Assembly (NCBI GenBank): GCA_963787185.1
Contig: CAWBCC010000017.1
Span: forward strand, 62,001-126,000
Origin: JAJXZP01 sp963787185
Lineage (GTDB): Bacteria; Spirochaetota; Spirochaetia; Treponematales; Rectinemataceae
Length of the DNA stretch: 64,000 nt
Direction: 5' to 3'
Part shown: positions 25,739 through 35,404 of the stretch, piece by piece
Numbering within the stretch: position 1 is the first letter of the stretch
Layout of the letters: each line of letters opens with the position of its first letter
The notes under the pieces: model-generated
Seen by the model: the letters and a program-made list of their open reading frames with translations, nothing else
Told to the model about the DNA's origin: nothing
Database searches by the model: none
Program-made: the position numbers and the translations under genes

Positions 25739-26528
25739 CGCGGACTTCGGGTATTTCGAATACACCCTCAAGCACGTGCCGCGGCGCGTAGGCGAAACGG
25801 CCCAGCTCCTCGCGGCGGGTCACGCCCGAGAGCACGAGCACCGTCTCGATGTCCGCCTCGATGCCGGCGACGATGTCGGTGTCCATGCGGTCCCCGATGA
25901 TGACCGTTTCCTCGCGCGTAGCTCCCAGGCGCCTCAGCGCGTGGCGCATCATGAGGGGATTGGGCTTGCCGACGAAATAAGCCTTGCGGCCCGTCGCCAG
26001 CTCGACCGGCGCGACGAGGGCGCCGCAGGCGGGCACGATGCCCTCTTCGTCGGGGCCGTTGAGGTCGGGATTCGTGCCGATCAGCTTGGCTCCCTGGTGC
26101 ACGAGACGTACGGCCTTCTCCACCGCCTCGAGACTGTAGCCCCGCCCTTCGCCCACCACGACGTAGTCGGGATCGACGTTGTTCATCGAATAGCCCGCAT
26201 CGTAAAGCGCATTGATGAGGCCGGGCTCGCCGATCACGTAGGCCGATCCCCCGGGCTTCTGCGCCGCGAGGAACCCGGCCGTGGCGAGAGCACTCGTGTA
26301 GAAGTGCTCGCTCTCGACCTCGATGCCCAGACGCCCGAGTTTCTGCGAGAGCTCGATGGGCGAGCGCTCGCTCGAATTGGTCAGGAACAGGAAACGCTTG
26401 CCCTCGCTCCTGAGCCAGCCTACGAGCTCGGCCGCTCCGCGCAAGAGGCGGTCGCCGTGGTAGACGACGCCGTCCATGTCGATGATGAATGCGGTACGGG
26501 ACCGGATGCGGATGAGATCGTCCTCCAT
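25722..26528 (-). CDS. HAD-IIA sugar-phosphatase-like hydrolase (NagD type)
   Basis: 268 aa. HAD motif I IDMDGVVYHGD (nucleophile Asp18, acid/base Asp20), motif II FLFLTNSSERS, motif III Lys in AYFVGKPNPLMM, motif IV IIGDRMDTDI. The C2-type cap between motifs II and III places it with NagD / p-nitrophenyl phosphatases acting on small phosphates. AGGAGGAG lies 5 nt before the ATG but is paired in a hairpin (see 26522-26553). Confidence 0.9.
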   Translation of the reverse strand: MEDDLIRIRSRTAFIIDMDGVVYHGDRLLRGAAELVGWLRSEGKRFLFLTNSSERSPIELSQKLGRLGIEVESEHFYTSALATAGFLAAQKPGGSAYVIGEPGLINALYDAGYSMNNVDPDYVVVGEGRGYSLEAVEKAVRLVHQGAKLIGTNPDLNGPDEEGIVPACGALVAPVELATGRKAYFVGKPNPLMMRHALRRLGATREETVIIGDRMDTDIVAGIEADIETVLVLSGVTRREELGRFAYAPRHVLEGVFEIPEVRASPAS

Positions 26529-26553
26529 GGAGGCTCCTCCTTAGGGGGAGGAG
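26522..26553 (-). promoter_or_regulatory. Start codon and Shine-Dalgarno buried in palindromes (HAD gene)
   Basis: The ribosome site AGGAGGAG pairs with CTCCTCC just upstream in a 7-bp hairpin (26534-26540 with 26547-26553, 6-nt loop). The ATG itself is the centre of a perfect 12-bp palindrome CCTCCATGGAGG (26522-26533). Both would hide the start region in mRNA, suggesting translational control. Confidence 0.5.
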
Positions 26554-26582
26554 TATACTCCGAACGGCGCGACCGCCGCGAT

Positions 26583-27128
26583 CTATCGGAAAGCCGTGTT
26601 GTCTATCTTATCGATGACCGACTGAATGTACGCGTATTGGTCGCCGTAACCGACGCCCGATTTCAGGGCCCTGTCTACGAGACCGCTCAACTGGGCGACT
26701 CCGTCCGTCGTGAACAGCATGTCCTCCATGTCGCGCGTGGAATACATGAGGAGGAGAACCTTGTTGTCCTTGGCCGAGTTGAGCTCGAAGTGAAACATCA
26801 TGCCGTCGACGGTAGTGTCGTGAGATCCGTCGCTGGTGAGCTTGCCGATCACTCGATGATCGACGACGGTGATGTCCTTGGCCTCCGGATCCCGCATGCC
26901 GGCGAGAATCGCATCGAGAATATTCCCGAAGGAAGCCGCGATGGGGTACTCTATGTAAACGCTGTGAGCGGGCGTGGAAAGAATGATGGTCCCGGCGGAA
27001 TCGACGGTAACTATCACGTCGACATTATTTAGAGTCGTCACCTTCCCGAGCTCCAGCGAAGAATATTGTTGGGCGGCGATCGTCATGCCTATGGATAATA
27101 AAAGGGCGAACACGAATGGCTTGCGCAT
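26583..27128 (-). CDS. Secreted hypothetical protein
   Basis: 181 aa with a clear signal peptide (MRKPFVFALLLSIGMTIAAQ; likely cleavage after Ala19). The mature part is beta-rich with no cysteines and no recognised domain: VDVIVTVDSAGTIILSTPA, FGNILDAILAGM, KVLLLMYSTRDMEDMLF. Repeated short strands suggest a small beta-sandwich or lipocalin-like fold. AGGAGAGGATAGG precedes the ATG at 27128. It lies back to back with the kdp operon but no functional link is visible. Confidence 0.7.
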   Translation of the reverse strand: MRKPFVFALLLSIGMTIAAQQYSSLELGKVTTLNNVDVIVTVDSAGTIILSTPAHSVYIEYPIAASFGNILDAILAGMRDPEAKDITVVDHRVIGKLTSDGSHDTTVDGMMFHFELNSAKDNKVLLLMYSTRDMEDMLFTTDGVAQLSGLVDRALKSGVGYGDQYAYIQSVIDKIDNTAFR

Positions 27129-27243
27129 CCTATCCTCTCCTTCTCGCGACACGGCGCGATCGATTGAACAATATAGAGAGAAGATAATATTAGGATCGCC
27201 CGGCGGAAAGGAACGAGTTGAGAAACCCGCGGGCAGTGATGTC

Positions 27244-27282
27244 TTAATGCGTTCTTAACGCCTCGCCCCCCTCCCTTAACGC
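27244..27282 (+). promoter_or_regulatory. Phased TTAAYGC direct repeats upstream of kdp (candidate KdpE boxes)
   Basis: TTAATGC at 27244-27250, TTAACGC at 27255-27261 and TTAACGC at 27276-27282; starts are 11 and 21 bp apart, one and two helical turns. Direct heptamers on one face of the helix are how OmpR-type regulators such as KdpE bind. They end 54 bp before kdpF. Confidence 0.5.
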
Positions 27283-27336
27283 GGTCTTTATTCCCGCCCC
27301 GTCCGCTTGTCGCTAATCTTGAGAGCGAGGTGATCT

Positions 27337-27429
27337 ATGCATGGCATGTTTTTGCTGATCGGGCTCGTAGTTTCTATTCTGCTTTTCGCGTACCTGGTAT
27401 ACGTCATGGTACGGCCGGAAAAGTTCTAG
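27337..27429 (+). CDS. kdpF: KdpF, small membrane subunit of the potassium ATPase
   Basis: 30-aa single-span peptide MHGMFLLIGLVVSILLFAYL followed by VYVMVRPEKF, matching KdpF, which stabilises the KdpABC complex. GCGAGGTGAT precedes the ATG. The stop is 10 nt before kdpA. Confidence 0.88.
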   Translation: MHGMFLLIGLVVSILLFAYLVYVMVRPEKF

Positions 27430-27439
27430 GAGGCGGGCG

Positions 27440-29125
27440 ATGAAACCACAGGACATGAGCGAAATACTGATCGTCGTCGTCGTCATGTGCGGCACGGCGC
27501 CTCTTCTCGGCAACTACATGGCCCGGGTCTACAAAGGCGAGAGGCATCCGCTCTCCTTCCTCGAACCGCTGGAGCGCCTTTTCTATCGAGTTTCGGGCAT
27601 CGACGCCACGGTGGAAATGGGATGGAAGAAGTACGCACTCTCGGTGGCGAGCTTTACCGTCGCCTCGCTCGTGAGTCTGGACCTCATCCTCATGTTCCAG
27701 AATTACCTGCCGCTCAACCTGCAGAAGCTTCCGGGGATGAAGTGGGACCTCGCACTCAACACGGCGATCAGCTTCATCACGAACACGAACTGGCAGGCCT
27801 ACTCGGGCGAGGTCAGCCTGAGCTACTTCTCTCAGGCGGCGGGACTCGCGGTGCACAATTTCCTGAGCGCGGCCTGCGGCATGGCCGTCGCGGTCGCCCT
27901 CATCCGAGGCATCGTCGCCCGCCGAAGGGAACCGACCGCCCCCGTCCCGGGGCTCGGCAACTTCTGGGTCGACGTGACGAAAAGCGTCATCTACATCCTC
28001 CTGCCTCTTTCGATCATCCTCGCGATCGTGCTGGTGAGCCAGGGCGTCATCCAGAACCTGCACCCCTATGTGAGCGCGGTATCGTTCGAAGGGAAGAAGG
28101 ACCTCATCCCCATGGGGCCGGTCGCGAGCCAGATAGCCATCAAGAATCTCGGAACGAACGGCGGCGGGTTTTTCGGTCAGAACGCCGCCTTCCCCTTCGA
28201 GAACTCGACGCCGCTTTCCAACATCGTGCAAGTGATAGCCCTCATCCTCATCCCCGCGGCCTTCCCCTTCCTTTTCGGAAGACTGACCGGAAAAAGGCGT
28301 CAGGGCTACGTCATCTTCGTTGTCATGTTCCTCCTCTTCGCCATCGGGCTTATTTCGGCTCTCGCGTCCGAGTACCGCTGGGGCACGATGGAAGGCAAGG
28401 AAATGCGCTTCGGCACCGGCGACTCGGTGCTCTGGGCCGTCATGACGACCATGACCTCCTGCGGGGCGGTCAACTCGATGCACGACTCCTTCGCGCCCCT
28501 CACGGGCATGATTCCCCTCATCAACCTCATGCTCGGCGAGGTGGTCTTCGGAGGCGTCGGGGCGGGCATGTACGGCATGCTCGCTCTCGTCTTCATCACG
28601 GTCTTCATCGCCGGCCTCATGGTCGGGCGCGGCCCGGAATACCTGGGCAAGAAGATCGAGGCCTACGACGTCAAGCTTTCGATGTTCGCCATCATCGCCC
28701 CGAACCTCGTCATCCTCGTCTTCGCGGCCGTCGCGGTGATGCTGAAGGCCGGTCTGGCCGGCATGTCGAATCCCGGGCCGCACGGCCTCACCGAGGTCCT
28801 CTACGCCTTCGCCTCGGCCGCTGCCAACAACGGCTCGGCCTTCGCGGGCATCAACGCGAACACGGTGTTCTACAATCTCATGCTCGGCGGCGGCATGCTC
28901 ATCGGCCGCTTCGGCATCATCTTCCCGCTGCTCGGCGTGGCGGGCAGCCTTGCCGGGAAAAAGCTCATCCCCGAAAGCGCCGGCACCTTCAAGACGGATA
29001 CGATGGTCTTCGGCACGCTTCTTTTCTCGGTCGTCATCATCGTCGCCGGACTCACCCACTTCCCCGCGCTCACCTTGGGGCCGGTCCTCGACCATTTCCT
29101 GATGACCAGGGGGATCACGCTCTAG
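27440..29125 (+). CDS. kdpA: Potassium-transporting ATPase subunit KdpA
   Basis: The K+-binding channel-like subunit of the high-affinity Kdp pump, 561 aa with about ten membrane helices. Selectivity-filter segments are recognisable in all four repeats: ITNTNWQAYSGE, LGTNGGGFFGQNAAFPFENS, MTSCGAVNSMHDSFAP and ANNGSAFAGINANT. The first contact region YMARVYKGERHPLSFLEPLE is typical. AGGAGG lies 6 nt before the ATG. Second gene of kdpFABCDE. Confidence 0.97.
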   Translation: MKPQDMSEILIVVVVMCGTAPLLGNYMARVYKGERHPLSFLEPLERLFYRVSGIDATVEMGWKKYALSVASFTVASLVSLDLILMFQNYLPLNLQKLPGMKWDLALNTAISFITNTNWQAYSGEVSLSYFSQAAGLAVHNFLSAACGMAVAVALIRGIVARRREPTAPVPGLGNFWVDVTKSVIYILLPLSIILAIVLVSQGVIQNLHPYVSAVSFEGKKDLIPMGPVASQIAIKNLGTNGGGFFGQNAAFPFENSTPLSNIVQVIALILIPAAFPFLFGRLTGKRRQGYVIFVVMFLLFAIGLISALASEYRWGTMEGKEMRFGTGDSVLWAVMTTMTSCGAVNSMHDSFAPLTGMIPLINLMLGEVVFGGVGAGMYGMLALVFITVFIAGLMVGRGPEYLGKKIEAYDVKLSMFAIIAPNLVILVFAAVAVMLKAGLAGMSNPGPHGLTEVLYAFASAAANNGSAFAGINANTVFYNLMLGGGMLIGRFGIIFPLLGVAGSLAGKKLIPESAGTFKTDTMVFGTLLFSVVIIVAGLTHFPALTLGPVLDHFLMTRGITL

Positions 29126-29161
29126 GCGGATCGCGGAGAGAAGGCTTTGGAGGAATCTAGA

Positions 29162-31354
29162 ATGAAAGCGAAGCTCGATAAGAAACGGGATAGATACGGG
29201 TTCACGAAAGAGATGATAGTGGCGGCCGTCGGCGCCGCGTTCAGGAAGCTCGATCCCCGCGTGGAAATCAAGAATCCCGTGATGTTCATGGTGTGGCTCG
29301 GATCCCTGCTCTGCACGGTGATCGCAGTAGCAGAAGGGATCGGCGGAAAGGCGCCGAGCGGCTTCACGATCCAGGTCATCCTATGGCTCTGGTTCACTCT
29401 CGTGTTCGCCAATTTCGCCGAGAGCATCGCCGAGGTTCAGGGCAAGGCGCGGGCCGACTCGTTGCGCAAGATGCGAAAGGCGGTCGTCGCGCACCGGCGC
29501 AGGCCCGACGGCGCGACGGTCGACGTTCCCTCCGTCGAGCTCCGCGCGGGCGACGAGGTCGTCTGCGAAGCTGGCGACATCATCCCGGGCGACGGCGAGG
29601 TCGTCGAGGGCATAGCGAGCGTCGACGAGTCGGCGATAACCGGCGAGTCGGCCCCGGTCATCCGCGAGTCCGGCGGCGACCGGTCGGGCGTCACCGGCGG
29701 GACGAGGGTCATCTCCGACCGCATCGTCGTCCGCATCACGGCCGACCCCGGGAATACCTTCATAGATAAGATGATTCTCATGGTCGAGAACGCGACGCGC
29801 CAGAAGACGCCCGGCGAGATCGCTCTCACCATCCTCCTCGCGGCGCTGTCGCTCATCTTCCTTCTCGCGGTAGTGACGCTCTACCCCTTCTCGGGCTACA
29901 TCGCCGCTCAGGCCAAGACGCCCAACGTGCTCAGCATCCTGACGCTCACCGCCCTACTCGTGTGCCTCATCCCCACCACGATCGGCGGCCTCCTCTCGGC
30001 CATCGGCATCTCGGGCGTATCACGGCTCATCAGGAAGAACGTCATGGCGCTCTCGGGCAGAGCCATCGAGGCGGCGGGCGACATCGATACCCTCCTCCTC
30101 GACAAGACGGGGACCATCACCTACGGCAATCGCATGGCGAGCGAAATCTTCGTACGGCGAGGCGCTTCCGAGGCCGAGCTGGCCAGGGCGGCGCTGACGG
30201 CTTCGCTGGCCGACGACACGCCCGAAGGGAAGTCGATCGTGCAGTTCGTCACGGCGAAATACGGCATCGCGCTCGCCGGGGAGGAGACATCGCGCTCCGC
30301 CGCCGGGGGGACTTTCGTGCCCTTCACGGCGAAAACGCGCATGAGCGGCATGGATTTCACCGGCCCGAACGGTCTGCCCGACGCGTCCACCTCGGTGCGC
30401 AAGGGGGCCATGGATTCGGTCCGCGATTTCGTGGTCTCGCTCGGCGGAGAATATCCCGAGGACCTGAAGGCGGCCGGAGAGCGGATCGCCCGGGCCGGAG
30501 GAACCCCCCTCGCCGTGGCGGTCGGGAAAGACATGCTCGGCGTCATCCATCTCAAGGACATCATCAAGGAAGGAGTGCGCGAGCGTCTCGCCGGTCTTCA
30601 CGCCATCGGCATCCGGACGGTCATGATCACGGGCGACAACAGACTCACCGCGGCGACGATCGCCGCCGAGGCCGGCGTGACCGACTATATCGCGGAATCG
30701 AGACCCGAGGACAAGCTGGAAATCATCAGGAAGGAGCAGCGGGAGGGCCACCTCATCGGTATGATCGGCGACGGCACGAACGACGCCCCCGCCCTCGCCC
30801 AGGCCGACGTCGGCGTGGCCATGGCCTCGGGCACCCAGACCGCCCGCGAAGCGGGCAACATGGTCGATTTCGACAATCACCCGGCCAAAGTCATCGACGT
30901 GGTCGAGGTCGGGAAGCAGCTCCTCATCACGCGCGGCTCGCTCACCACCTTCTCGATTGCCAACGACGTGGCGAAGTACTTCGCCATCCTGCCCGCGGTG
31001 TTCTCCGGTTTCTACGCCGCCGCGGGCGCCCCTCTGGGCAATGCCGCAGGCATTAATGCCGTAGGCATTGCGAACCTTGGCGCCGCAGGCGCCAAGGTGG
31101 GTCCCCTGGCGACTCTCAACATCATGCGTCTCGCCACGCCCGAAAGCGCGATATTGTCGGCGGTCGTGTTCAACGCCCTCATCATCATCGCCCTCATCCC
31201 GCTCGCCCTGCGGGGGGTCAAGTTCTCGCCCAAGGGCGGAGCTTCCCGTCTCCTGCGGCGCAACCTGCTCGTGTACGGCATCGGCGGGCTCCTGATCCCC
31301 TTCATCGGGATCAAGATCGTCGACCTCATACTCCGCGGCCTCGGCCTAATCTAG
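29162..31354 (+). CDS. kdpB: Potassium-transporting ATPase ATP-binding subunit KdpB
   Basis: P-type ATPase energising K+ uptake. Phosphorylation site LLDKTGTITYGN, actuator loop ITGESAPVIRESGGD, hinge MIGDGTNDAPALAQADVGVA. 730 aa from ATG 29162 (GGAGG 9 nt upstream); E. coli KdpB is 682 aa. Much of the excess is an insertion of about 28 residues (GNAAGINAVGIANLGAAGAK) before TLNIMRLATPESAILSAV. That stretch is encoded by three consecutive DNA hairpins at 31040-31097 and sits in the loop between late membrane helices, where it may be tolerated. Confidence 0.96.
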   Translation: MKAKLDKKRDRYGFTKEMIVAAVGAAFRKLDPRVEIKNPVMFMVWLGSLLCTVIAVAEGIGGKAPSGFTIQVILWLWFTLVFANFAESIAEVQGKARADSLRKMRKAVVAHRRRPDGATVDVPSVELRAGDEVVCEAGDIIPGDGEVVEGIASVDESAITGESAPVIRESGGDRSGVTGGTRVISDRIVVRITADPGNTFIDKMILMVENATRQKTPGEIALTILLAALSLIFLLAVVTLYPFSGYIAAQAKTPNVLSILTLTALLVCLIPTTIGGLLSAIGISGVSRLIRKNVMALSGRAIEAAGDIDTLLLDKTGTITYGNRMASEIFVRRGASEAELARAALTASLADDTPEGKSIVQFVTAKYGIALAGEETSRSAAGGTFVPFTAKTRMSGMDFTGPNGLPDASTSVRKGAMDSVRDFVVSLGGEYPEDLKAAGERIARAGGTPLAVAVGKDMLGVIHLKDIIKEGVRERLAGLHAIGIRTVMITGDNRLTAATIAAEAGVTDYIAESRPEDKLEIIRKEQREGHLIGMIGDGTNDAPALAQADVGVAMASGTQTAREAGNMVDFDNHPAKVIDVVEVGKQLLITRGSLTTFSIANDVAKYFAILPAVFSGFYAAAGAPLGNAAGINAVGIANLGAAGAKVGPLATLNIMRLATPESAILSAVVFNALIIIALIPLALRGVKFSPKGGASRLLRRNLLVYGIGGLLIPFIGIKIVDLILRGLGLI
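31040..31097. repeat. Three tandem palindromes inside kdpB
   Basis: AATGCCGCAGGCATT at 31040-31054, AATGCCGTAGGCATT at 31055-31069, and a 23-bp palindrome at 31075-31097 with 10-bp arms CCTTGGCGCC. Each is a perfect inverted repeat around a 3-nt loop (GCA, GTA, GCA). Together they code for the Gly/Ala-rich insertion and keep the frame open. Confidence 0.85.
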
Positions 31355-31365
31355 GAGCGAATACC

Positions 31366-31965
31366 ATGAAAATTCTGGCCAAGATTCCCAAGTCGATCAC
31401 TCTCCTGTTCTGGATGACCGTGCTCACCGGCATGCTCTATCCGCTCACCATCACCGGCATAGCGCAACTTCTGTTTCCGCGCCGGGCCGACGGCAGCCTC
31501 ATCGTGATCGAAGGTCAGGTTCGGGGCTCGGCCCTCCTCGCGCAGAAGTTCGAGAGCGCCCGCTTCTTCCGCGCCCGGCCCTCGGCCACGGATTACGCCT
31601 ACGTAGGATCCGGCGCGTCGAATCTCGCGGCCACCAATTCCGCCCTGGCCAAGGCGGTGCAGGGCAACCGCGACTCGTGGACGAAGGCCTTCGGCGCGCC
31701 CGCGCCGGGCTCACGGATCCCCCCCGAGATGCTCTATGCCTCGGCGTCGGGCCTCGATCCCGACATAAGCCTCGAAGCGGCGCTCGCTCAGGTCGACTCC
31801 GTCGCCGCCGCCCGCGGTCTCGACACGACGGCGAAAACCGAGCTTGTCGACGCGATCAGGGCGGCCGCGCTCTCGGCCGCCTCGATCATTGGACCGCCCC
31901 GCGTCGACGTCGTAGAATTGAACGCGAAACTGGAGACCGATCCCCGCTTCGAGGGAAGGAAATAG
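31366..31965 (+). CDS. kdpC: Potassium-transporting ATPase subunit KdpC
   Basis: 199 aa, one N-terminal membrane anchor (SITLLFWMTVLTGMLYPLTI) and a periplasmic domain. Family blocks: GQVRGSALLAQKFESARFF, RPSATDYAYVGSGASNLAAT, IPPEMLYASASGLDPDIS and the C-terminal PPRVDVVELNAKLE. It aids high-affinity K+ binding in KdpABC. Starts 11 nt after kdpB with AGGAG upstream. Confidence 0.96.
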   Translation: MKILAKIPKSITLLFWMTVLTGMLYPLTITGIAQLLFPRRADGSLIVIEGQVRGSALLAQKFESARFFRARPSATDYAYVGSGASNLAATNSALAKAVQGNRDSWTKAFGAPAPGSRIPPEMLYASASGLDPDISLEAALAQVDSVAAARGLDTTAKTELVDAIRAAALSAASIIGPPRVDVVELNAKLETDPRFEGRK

Positions 31966-31969
31966 GAGA

Positions 31970-34626
31970 ATGCCCATGTCCGACGACGAACGCCTGAATC
32001 CCGAGGAAGCGCTCGGCAGGCTCGAGAGCGAATCCAAGGCGAGACCGAAGCTGAAAATCTATTTCGGCATGTCGGCGGGCGTCGGCAAGACCTATGCCAT
32101 GCTCAAGGAGGCGCACCTCCTCATCGAGCAGGGCATCGACCTCGTCATAGGCTGGGTCGAATCCCACGGCCGGGCGGAAACCGACGCTCTCCTCGAGGGC
32201 ATCGGTCGCATACCGCCCAAGGCCTTCGAATACCGTGGGGTTTCGATGGCCGAGATGGACCTCGACGCGATCATCGCGCGGCGTCCGGCCATCGCCCTCG
32301 TCGACGAGCTGGCGCACAGCAACGCCCCCGGCTCGCGGCATCCCAAGAGGTATCAGGATGTTCTCGAGCTCCTCGAGGCGGGCATCTCGGTCTACACGAC
32401 CGTGAACATCCAGCACCTCGAAAGCATGGCGGATTCGGTCGAGCTCGTCACCCTCGTACCCATCCGGGAACGCGTGCCCGATTCCGTATTCGACCGCGCC
32501 GACGAGATCCAGATGATCGACATCCCGCCGCACGAGCTCATCAAACGGCTCGACGAAGGCAGAGTCTACACCGGCGAGGCCTCGCGCGACGCGGTGAAGA
32601 ACTTCTTCACGGTCGGCAATCTCGCGGTCCTGCGCGAAATCGCCCTGCGCCAGGCCTCGCAGCTCGCCAGCCATCAGCTCTTCGAGATCATGCGCGGCGA
32701 TTCGGCGAAGCGCTCGTCGGCTTCGACCCAACGCATCCTCGTCGCGGTGAGCTCGAGCCCGAACAGCGAGAGCCTCATCCGATGGGCGCGACGCCTCACC
32801 TACACCCTCAGGGCGGAGTGGCACTGCGTGCACGTCGAATCGGGCGCCAGGCTCTCCGAGAACGACAAGGACCGCCTGCAGAAAAACCTCGACCTCGCCC
32901 GCAGTCTCGGCGCCCGCGTGGAGAGCGTGCCGAGCGCCGACATAGTATCGGGCGTGCTCGCTTATGCCAGGAAAAGCGGGATCTCGATCATCATAGTCGG
33001 CAAGAGCGGAATAACCGGAGCGCGGAGCCCCTTCGCGCGAAGATCGATGACGGAGCGGATCATCAAGGAATCGGGCGATATCGCCGTCTTCGCCGTCAAG
33101 GAAAAAATCACCCGCGACTTCGTCCTGGCAAAAGCCGTGCGGAAGGTTCGCTCCTCGCCCTGGTGGCAGTACGGAGCCGCGGCCGTGGCCATCGGGGCGA
33201 CCACGGCGCTCGGCCTCGTCCTCGCCGGCTACGCGGGTTATTGGGCCGCCTCCATTCCCTACCTCGCGACGATCAGCCTCCTCGCCCTCGTCCTCGACAG
33301 GAAGCCGGTGCTCCTCGCCGCCTTCCTGTCGGCCCTTCTCTGGGACTTCCTCTTCATCCCGCCCCGCTTCACCTTCGTGATCAACAAGACCGAGGACTAC
33401 CTCATGCTCGCCCTCTATTTTCTCCTCGCCATATCCTCCGGATGGGCGACCTCGAGACTCAAGGCGAACGAGCGCATGCTCCTCGTCAGGGAGGAGCGCA
33501 TGTCCCTGCTCCGCGACCTCGCTTCGGAGCTGGCCGGCAGGTCGGGCATTGACGACATCGTCGCCGTCGGCGTTCCCTTCATGGAGCGGGCTTTCGAGGC
33601 TGAGGCGCTCGTGATGCTCGGCAGGAACAAGGATGAATTGAAAATGGACCCCGAGGGCGGATGGGTGGCCCTCGACGAAAAGGCGATGTCGGCCGCGGCC
33701 TACTGCTACACGTCGGGACGGAGCGCGGGACGGCACACGAGCACCCTTCCGGTCGTCGAATGGCATTTCGTGCCCATGGACACGCCCCACGGCACGATAG
33801 GCGTCATCGGACTGCGGCAGGGACAGGGGCTGGCCTGGACCGAGGACAATGAAACCTTTCTCCGCACGATGGCCCGCACCCTGTCGCTCGCGGTCGAACG
33901 GGAGCTTCTGTCCGAGCGCAACAGGGCCAACGAGCTCAGCAAGGAGTCCGAGCGGATAAGCAAACTCCTGCTCGATTCGGTCTCGCACGAGCTTAGGACC
34001 CCTCTCACCGTCATCAAAGGCAGCGCTTCGGCGCTGTCCGACGAGGAAACGGCGCGCGACGCGCCGGCGCGGCGCGCCCTCGTCGACGAGATCGTCGGAG
34101 CCTCGGAGCGGCTCGACGCGATCGTCGAAAACCTCCTTTCGATGAACAGGCTCGAGTCCGGGCCGATAGCGCTCCGGAGGACGGAGGTCGACTCGGAGGA
34201 CCTCGTCGCCGCGGCGGTCAAGGTCGCGAGCGGAGACCTGGCCGGCCACAGGCTGGATATCTACGGGGCCGCGATCGACGCACCCCTCTCCTGCGACGCG
34301 GGGCTGATCGTGCAGGCGCTCGTGAATCTGCTCCGGAACGCGGCGAGCTACTCGGGCTCAGGCTCGCACATCACGGTGAAGACGAGCGCCGAGTCGGGGC
34401 AGGCGAGATTCACGGTGGAGGACGACGGGCCGGGGGTGCGGGAGGCCGACTTGTCGAGGCTGTTCGACAAGTTCTTCCGGGCCGAGCGATCGGCCCCGGG
34501 CGGGACGGGCCTGGGGCTCGCCATCTGCAAAGGCATAGTCGAGGCGCACGGCGGCCGGATCGAAGCCCGCAACCTGCCGGGCCGGGGCTTCGCCGTCTCG
34601 TTCACCATCCCCCTGGAGAGGCCTTC

Positions 34627-34630
<4 letters not shown>
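31970..34630 (+). CDS. kdpD: Osmosensitive K+ channel sensor histidine kinase KdpD
   Basis: 886 aa, full-length architecture. N-terminal KdpD domain with Walker A IYFGMSAGVGKTYAML (about residue 25-40) and Walker B ALVDELAHSNAPGS; a Usp-like domain (residues 250-370); four membrane helices (about 400-490); a GAF-like domain; then HisKA SVSHELRTPLTVIKGSASAL (His near 670) and HATPase N/G boxes (NLLRNAASYSGSG, DDGPGVREADLSRLFDKFF, GTGLGLAICKGIVEAHGG). It senses low K+ and osmotic stress and phosphorylates KdpE. Its start at 31970 or 31976 and stop overlap tightly with neighbours. Confidence 0.96.
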
Positions 34631-35304
<674 letters not shown>

Positions 35305-35404
35305 GAATTTCCGCTCGGGCATTTCGATCTCCCGGCCCCTCTCGGGCTCCTCTTGGCAGAAACGGCCTCCACCGATAGGATTCCTGCGTCATCCGGGAGG
35401 CCAT

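Noticed and set aside
27404..29095. 563-codon minus-strand frame over kdpA
   Set aside because: Mirror of kdpA; acidic/histidine-rich low complexity.
31886..34249. 787-codon minus-strand frame across kdpD
   Set aside because: Shadow of kdpD; no ribosome site and no recognisable fold.
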